6,289 bases of DNA from an uncultured Planctomycetaceae bacterium. Lineage in GTDB: Bacteria; Planctomycetota; Planctomycetia; Pirellulales; Pirellulaceae. Of this stretch, positions 5,744 to 6,289 are shown piece by piece (the first letter of the stretch is position 1; each line of letters opens with the position of its first letter). The notes under the pieces were generated by a model that saw only the letters and a program-made list of their open reading frames with translations, searched no databases and was not told the origin of the DNA. A program made the position numbers and the translations under genes. Where the stretch lies: assembly GCA_937904535.1 (NCBI GenBank), contig CALELC010000199.1, positions 1 through 6,289 of the forward strand, written 5' to 3'.

Positions 5744-6259
5744 ATGGTAAAGCGGTTGCAGCGCGACGACGAGGCCGATTTTTTTGCCAGCTCCCGGGCG
5801 AGTCGGCAGCGGCGAGGGTGGGCAGTATATCGAGCGATGAGCAATGTAGGCAGATCACTGCGCCCGCCGGGCCATGGCGCTGGTTCGACCGTGCTCTCCC
5901 GTCGCGTGCTGCTCAAGGCCACGGCTGGTGGAGTGGCGGGAGTCGCCGCCGCTGGACTGGGCTGGCTCGCCGCCAACTCCCGCAACAACCGGTGGCGGGA
6001 ATCGGCTCGCCGGTCGCGAGGAGGTCTCCTGCCGGCGGAGTCAACGCCCCTCGCTTGGCAGCAACTGGAAGTGACCGGAGCGTCGATGATGCCGACGCTG
6101 CTGGGTCGCCATATCGTGGTCGAGTGCGGAGCCTGCGGTGTGAGCTGGGCTGCTTGCGGCGACTTCACAGCCAGACGCCCAGCGCCGGTCGTGTGCTGGA
6201 ACTGTGGCTCGGCCATCGACCTAGCAGGCGCAAGTGTCCGCGCTGGTGCAACGGTCTGA
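5744..6259 (+). CDS. Signal peptidase I-like (family S26) protein with Tat-like anchor and zinc ribbon, apparently truncated
   Basis: 171 residues from the ATG at 5744. Seen: an Arg-rich N-terminus; a twin-arginine-like 'LSRRVLLK' (51-58) running into a hydrophobic Ala/Gly-rich segment (to about 77); 'LEVTGASMMPTLLG' (108-121), matching the S26 serine box with S114 as nucleophile; then C128-x2-C131, C138 and C151-x2-C154, consistent with a zinc ribbon. S26 enzymes cleave signal peptides at the outer face of the membrane and need a Lys downstream of the Ser. The frame stops at TGA 6257-6259, before any such region, so the product is short for the family. The same frame stays open from 6260 to the window end with GC-rich third positions, suggesting a premature stop or sequence error. 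An ATG at 5837 (residue 32) gives a more normal Tat n-region and may be the true start; neither start has a well-spaced ribosome site. Divergent from fabH. Confidence 0.6.
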   Translation: MVKRLQRDDEADFFASSRASRQRRGWAVYRAMSNVGRSLRPPGHGAGSTVLSRRVLLKATAGGVAGVAAAGLGWLAANSRNNRWRESARRSRGGLLPAESTPLAWQQLEVTGASMMPTLLGRHIVVECGACGVSWAACGDFTARRPAPVVCWNCGSAIDLAGASVRAGATV

Positions 6260-6289
6260 CTCCTGCCACAGCCAGCCGCGGAGATGCTC

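Noticed and set aside
5683..6216. 177-residue minus-strand open frame upstream of fabH
   Set aside because: It is antisense to the gene at 5744, whose frame carries a serine box and paired cysteines. The minus-strand product is low-complexity (Pro/Ser/Arg/Ala-rich) with no known motif.

Overview
The window looks like chromosomal DNA from a GC-rich bacterium, most likely a planctomycete of the Pirellulaceae (Rhodopirellula/Blastopirellula type). That placement is inferred from the gene set: a soluble PQQ-type sugar dehydrogenase, a NagA-like deacetylase with a 'LYGPYF' motif, and a signal-peptidase-like protein carrying a zinc ribbon. Weak or absent Shine-Dalgarno sequences before most genes fit the same picture. 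No ribosomal RNA or marker gene is present to confirm it.

Left part (1-4241, all + strand): four genes lie head to tail. The 3' part of a glucose/sorbosone dehydrogenase (1-798) is followed 12 bases later by a NagA-like amidohydrolase (811-2001). A nitrilase-superfamily beta-ureidopropionase (2149-3021) comes next, then a PreA-type dihydropyrimidine dehydrogenase subunit (3111-4241). The last two genes encode the first and third steps of reductive pyrimidine catabolism (uracil to dihydrouracil; N-carbamoyl-beta-alanine to beta-alanine). The dihydropyrimidinase for the middle step and the flavin/NAD partner PreT are not in the window. The PreA protein also lacks the usual C-terminal ferredoxin domain. 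The series ends at a very strong perfect hairpin (4283-4314).

Middle (4242-4636): a 395-base stretch without a convincing gene. It holds the terminator hairpin, a second hairpin placed to terminate fabH, a 20-base near-palindrome and an AT-rich tract.

Right part: fabH (beta-ketoacyl-ACP synthase III) runs on the minus strand (4637-5683) and is divergent from a + strand gene (5744-6259). The latter encodes a protein with a Tat-like signal/anchor, a signal peptidase I serine box and a Cys-x2-Cys zinc-ribbon pair. Its frame stops before the catalytic lysine region expected of family S26. The divergent pair shares a roughly 60-base spacer with an AT-rich inverted repeat beside the fabH start.

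No mobile element, CRISPR array, tRNA or rRNA was seen. The points most worth a second look are the interrupted zinc-ribbon signal-peptidase-like gene, the altered metal ligand in the NagA-like enzyme, and the PreA without an Fe-S domain beside an incomplete pyrimidine pathway.
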